From Neodontobutis hainanensis (Eukaryota; Chordata; Actinopteri; Gobiiformes; Odontobutidae), in assembly GCA_024349245.1 (NCBI GenBank), contig JALDNG010001365.1, positions 1 through 64,000 on the forward strand: 64,000 bases of DNA. The letters are read 5' to 3'. Below are positions 59,627 through 64,000 of the stretch, one piece after another. The first letter of the stretch is position 1. Every line of letters starts with the position of its first letter. The position numbers and the translations under genes are program-made. The notes under the pieces were generated by a model. It did no database searches, had not been told where the DNA came from, and worked only from the letters and a program-made list of their open reading frames with translations.

Positions 59627-60371
59627 GGTGTTCGAGCTGAAAAGCATTTTAAAGCAATAAAAACAAAACTGGCATTACTTTTGAGATCCAGGTGATGGAG
59701 AAATTGTGCCTCTTGTGGCTTGGCCCTGGCCTACAAGGCACAGCTGGTTTGAATGCAATTATTTTTAGTTATTATTACTATTTTATATGAACCCACATTC
59801 CAGTGTATTGTGCCTGTGTCTGAGCAGAGCCAATTTAGCAGCTGCCATTTGGCCAAAACCTGTTCTTTTGGAGCTCTAAATGGCACTGTCATGTGTTTTA
59901 GTGGAAATGCTTGTGTCTGGGCCCTTTGGGCCAGGTTTTAGGTGTTTCTGTGAAAAGGTCAAAAATGGCCTTCTCTCGAGCTGAAAAGCATTTTAAAGCT
60001 GGGAACACATAACAAAACTGGCATTACTTTTGAACCCAAAAGGTGATGGCCAAATTGCAGCTGCAAGTGCCTCTGTAGACACAGGCACAAGGCACAGCTG
60101 GAATGTGGGTTCTAAGCTTGAGTATTGCAAACTAACTAAAAGTCCCACATTCCAAGCTGTGCCTTGTAGGCCAGAGCCAAGCTACAAGAGGCACTTGGAA
60201 TTTCCTCCATCACCTTTCGATTCAAAAGTAATGCCAGTTTTGTTTTTATTGCTTTAAAATGCTTTTCAGCTGCAGCTCGAAGGCCCGGCCACAGGCCTGC
60301 ACATCATATAAAATAAATAATAATAATAAAAAATAATAATAAAAATTTGACCACTCTGAAATGGAATTCCC
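59627..60371 (-). repeat. Scrambled inverted 355-bp repeats
   Basis: About two inverted, patchy copies of the 355-bp unit (59,627-60,290). Fragments of plus and minus orientation are mixed (for example 'gctgggaacacataacaaaactgg' joins two non-adjacent parts). Then comes a decayed, inverted version of the (TTA)n and CGGCC parts of the hAT-like terminus (60,290-60,371). Confidence 0.75.
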
Positions 60372-60559
60372 GACACACAGAACAACACAGACACACCTTA
60401 TAAAAGTACAAATGTTATTTCTAAGCTTATTGCCATTTTATTTCAAGGGTTTTTATATTTTAACATTGCTTTGTTGTGTAGGAGACCAAATTAAAAAGCA
60501 AATGTCAAATGTAATCTTTATATTAAAAGTATTTGTTTTCTTTGCTCTGATATCCTGAC

Positions 60560-60748
60560 CTGTTACCCTCAGTCTTTACTTAGATTGTGCTTTTGTGTTG
60601 GTCCCACATGAGTAAAAACCCTGATCTGACTCTGAGTGTGTCGGCAGAGGTTTGTTTAAACTGATGGTTTGTGCCCTCGAGCACTGGTAATCCATCTTTG
60701 TAAACGTTATAAAGGACACAGACTCAACATCGATAGAACTAATCAAAC
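60560..60748 (-). pseudogene. Broken Ig-domain exon, copy U5
   Basis: 189-bp inverted copy with the same splice sites, frameshift and TAA. Confidence 0.75.
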
Positions 60749-61643
60749 CTAAATAAAGAACAAATGAAGACAGAGTTTTAAAGACTCACAGAGGAACCCT
60801 AGAGCCCAAACTGAAGAGAGTCATCCTCAAATCTGCACTTGTTTGCATTAAAAATCTCATGTATTGTTTATTTTTCCTAGCAAACTTAATTTTTTAGCAT
60901 TTGTGACATGTTTGTACTTTGGGTACAGCTGTGAACATTGAACATTACATTGAAAAGAGTGCGCTGCCATTGGTCGACACTGGCGTGTCATAAATGCTCC
61001 AGGAAGATTAATATCTGCTGAATGTGTCTTTTATTACAGAATAACTGCAACAGAGAAAATGGAGGCAACGTGAAACCCAATAAATTCTGTCAATTCAATA
61101 ATGTAATGTTTTACAAAGCAGAGATAAATGCAGTATGTGGCTAAGCTAATGCTAAGCTAACTAACTACAGTTTGATATTTTTAAATAAAAAGAAGCAGGA
61201 GGTCCTCAGCTGCTTTTGGGAGAAAGTGAAATCTGATACAGGGATGGAAAAAAGAAAATTTTCTATCGTTTTAAATCCAGGTAACTGCTATTTCTATTTT
61301 GTCCACTGTGGTCGCAGTGTTTTAGTAATAGTAGAGAACACAACACAACACTGACTCCCAGGACTGAACAGCAGAGGGCAGCAGTGCACCATCTGGTCCC
61401 ATAAATGGTAAGTTTGTTTTATTCTTTTGTCTTTTGCTGTAAAAATAACTCTGTGACAGAGAAAAGTAGACACAAGGTGTAAAATTCTGCAAAAATGACC
61501 ACTTTCTATTTATTCTCTGAGGAGAATGGGAAACCTGTCTGTTTTTATCTGTAGCCGAAAGGTCAGCGAAAGTGCATAAAGGCTCCTTCGTTAAATACGT
61601 TTATGCTAGCAAAACATTAGCTTCAAAGATATATTGTGAGAAT

Positions 61644-61959
61644 CATAGACATACATAAGAAAGGCTAGATGTCTCGTCCGCGCTGTTGGCCAATGGAGGT
61701 TGACGTCCGCAACTGGCGGCCATCTTGTCACAGGCAGCTTGCTCACTCGTAACATTGTGTTTTAATGGTGCATGTACTTTTTAAATAACCATAACTTGCT
61801 AAATTTTCTACCGATTTTTAAACAGTTTAGTTTTTTATAAACGTCAAAGATATACTTATGACACTGCATACTTATGAATAATTATAACCATGGACTTCCA
61901 TAAGAAAATAACATTGAACAGAACATAGAGATGCAATGAATATACACACGCCCAAGGAA

Positions 61960-62026
<67 letters not shown>

Positions 62027-63753
62027 TTTTATAATGTTATTATAATAAGATAATTTGAATTATTACGTTTATTTTAACTTCTTGAGGATTGGGCCATTTA
62101 CTAGGCTTTTCCCCTTGACATTGCACTGCGCCTACTTCAGAGATCACTGTTCCCAGCCATTTTTGCCTACCATCAAATGCCTGACCTCTTTAGAAAACTG
62201 AGACCCTGTAGTTTCTTAGGAAAGAATCAGAATAATTATGTGAAGTACTTGCACAGAGTTATAGAGGCTAGAATATTGTTTTTCTTTCTGCTGGATAACA
62301 AGCATCTCAACTGACCACATTTCAGCTTCTAGGTCTCTTGATATGACTTTAGAAACACAACTGAGCCCAAGCACCAGGTCTTGTAAAGCTGTGTACAAAA
62401 GCAGATCAATATATAATGAAATATGAGTACTTTAGACCACTGATTTGCCACGGTATGCTCATGCGTTTTGTAAAATGCCCTATCAAAACTCCCCATAGGA
62501 CTTTTGGTTACCCAAAAGATAGACATGCATAATAAAGGCTTACTGTGTGGTAACCTCTTGGTAACACTCTGAAGTTTCTTGTAGACTATTTGGATTGTAT
62601 ATCAGGGTTCTGATATAGAATTACTACACAAAATATGGAATAATTACACAAAAGTCTATTTATTTATTTGTTGCAGAGGACATATCTACAGCTGACAGGC
62701 TTGTAAAGGTGACAATGACAGCTGGGAGGGACTCTGTGTCATCCTGTGCTGTCACATTGCCTGCATGGTTTAACAACCCCACACCGGGCCATCAGCTTCC
62801 TGAAGATGTACTTGAACTGGCTGGCATTAGGATTGTTATTCCAGCCACCTTAAAATATATATATATATATATGGAGTATAGTATACAGATATTAAATACA
62901 TGCTTTAAAAATGTTTTATGCTTAAAAAAAAACTAGAACTGAACTAGCCACCCCTGAATGATCTTTCCATATAAATTAAGTTGCATGACATTATCATACA
63001 GTTCAGACTGTATCAGTGGTGATAAATTCGCAAACAGATACAAATACAGGCATTTTTCTATATACTCAAAATGGTTTGTGACACTTCCAGGTACTGTGTA
63101 TGTCTTAGGGTTAGGGTTATTGTGCATGTCTTCAGAAAACACATTTTACAAAAATAAAAATAATAAGATGTTTTTAACAAACCAAACCGATTGGAAATCA
63201 TGTGCAACTTAAGTTACATTGAAAAGAAAGAGCAATTCTGCCTCTCCCACTGATGTAAAATTGCTGGGTAGCAGCTCAACTGTAACTACTAACGTTAGGT
63301 CTCATTCAAAGCCAGCTAATAACTACAACCACATTCACAATGACTGTAATATAGATAAAAAAATTGGTTGTCATAAAATCGTTATTGGTGTCAGTAAAAC
63401 TATAACTGAACAGCTCGATGGTGGTCTCAGCCTTGATAACTTGCACAAGTAACGTTAGCCGTGATACACAACTATGCTGCACGATTAAGTCGTCTTTCAA
63501 AAGAAAAGCTGCAATTTCAACATGTTCACGCATCCAGAATTATAGCCACATTATTAACGCTTGTAAGAAATCAAACATTTTGTAAATCCGTCAAGATTTC
63601 AGCGAGATAAAAGTATTTATGTTCGTGCAGATCACTCACCTTACATCAGGTACCATGGAGTCCGATAGGAAGCTTGCCTGTTTCAAGATGGCCGCGGTGA
63701 TGCCGTCAGAGACTGCGCCGTGAGACATCTAGCCTTTCTTATGTATGTCTATG
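61644..63753. mobile_element. Transposon copy TE4, complete (inverted)
   Basis: Both 32-bp termini are present, flanked by GTGAGAAT at 61,636-61,643 and 63,754-63,761. Length is 2,110 bp against 2,084 in TE1, largely from the longer (TA)n. A possible exon begins after GTTGCAG at 62,677. Plus frame 63,219-63,452 and its antisense frame 63,306-63,533 overlap and are both open. Confidence 0.9.
61966..62023. repeat. (TA)n microsatellite, expanded, in TE4
   Basis: About 29-30 TA units, the longest of the four copies. Confidence 0.92.
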
Positions 63754-64000
63754 GTGAGAATGAGTTTGTGAAAACACACACATGATGAACTACGGTAGCT
63801 CCACATGGACAAAAGACAATCTCTCGACAGCCAACATTAACCTTTTTGGTCTGTGATTAATGAGATCACTGACATTATAATGTAATTGTACCTCTTTGCA
63901 CTTTAGACCAAAGAATAACAAGGAGTTGTTGTTATTTATAGGTTTTTATTCTATTCTTTTACTGGTCCACTTCAGATTGTGTTTCCTGAACTAAAAGTGT

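Larger units (their letters stand above)
60372..64000 (-). repeat. Segmental duplication unit U5 (inverted), runs off the window
   Basis: Reverse complement of U1 from about 45,215 back to about 41,616, including the complete transposon and its outer flank. Confidence 0.92.

Noticed and set aside
63105..63120. Telomere-like 'ttagggttaggg' in the transposon copies
   Set aside because: Only two units, present at the same internal position in all copies; chance or element sequence rather than telomeric.

Overview
The window looks like teleost fish nuclear DNA. It is AT-rich and has no operons, with spliced exon remnants, tRNA-derived SINEs, a spliced BED-finger hAT transposon, a fish-type endogenous retrovirus, a Ty3/gypsy element and many immunoglobulin-domain exons. 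I see no intact host gene. The window is mostly repeats, mobile elements and decayed exons of two host families: an Ig-domain (Fc-receptor-like) receptor and a T-type-like voltage-gated calcium channel.

Layout. 1-12.7 kb: a degenerate 23-bp satellite with two zones of higher-order repeats (periods about 1,282 and 1,347 bp) and one SINE-like insert. 12.7-13.9 kb: a partial copy (U0) of a duplicated block that carries a broken Ig exon. 13.9-16.7 kb: unique AT-rich sequence with no recognised gene. 16.8-17.2 kb and 23.6-23.9 kb: calcium-channel pseudo-exons on the minus strand. Between them a 5.2-kb hAT transposon, with a perfect 8-bp target duplication, sits inside a SINE. 24-28.9 kb: mostly unannotated, with two unidentified exon-like pieces. 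28.9-37.7 kb: a complete-length minus-strand endogenous retrovirus with two LTRs, a 4-bp target duplication, a tRNA-Leu-type primer site, broken gag/pro/pol and only a scrap of env. 37.9-41.0 kb: minus-strand Ig-domain exons, including an 824-bp tandem duplication.

41.6-64 kb is a mosaic of segmental duplications: U1 (+), U2 (+), U3 (-), U4 (+, short) and U5 (-). Each large unit holds a 2.1-kb DNA transposon with 32-bp terminal inverted repeats plus the same dead Ig exon. A hAT-like terminus and a tandem repeat of about 355 bp lie at the inner edge. A 5'-truncated Ty3/gypsy element (46.1-52.1 kb, minus strand) lies between U1 and U2. U2/U3 and U1/U5 form nested large inverted repeats.

The main biological theme is an Ig-receptor locus being reshaped by duplication, inversion and transposition. 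Many differences between near-identical copies are single-base or homopolymer indels, and the retrovirus has near-identical LTRs but a repeatedly frameshifted pol. Some 'pseudogene' breaks may therefore be assembly errors. All calls come from reading the sequence by eye, without database searches.
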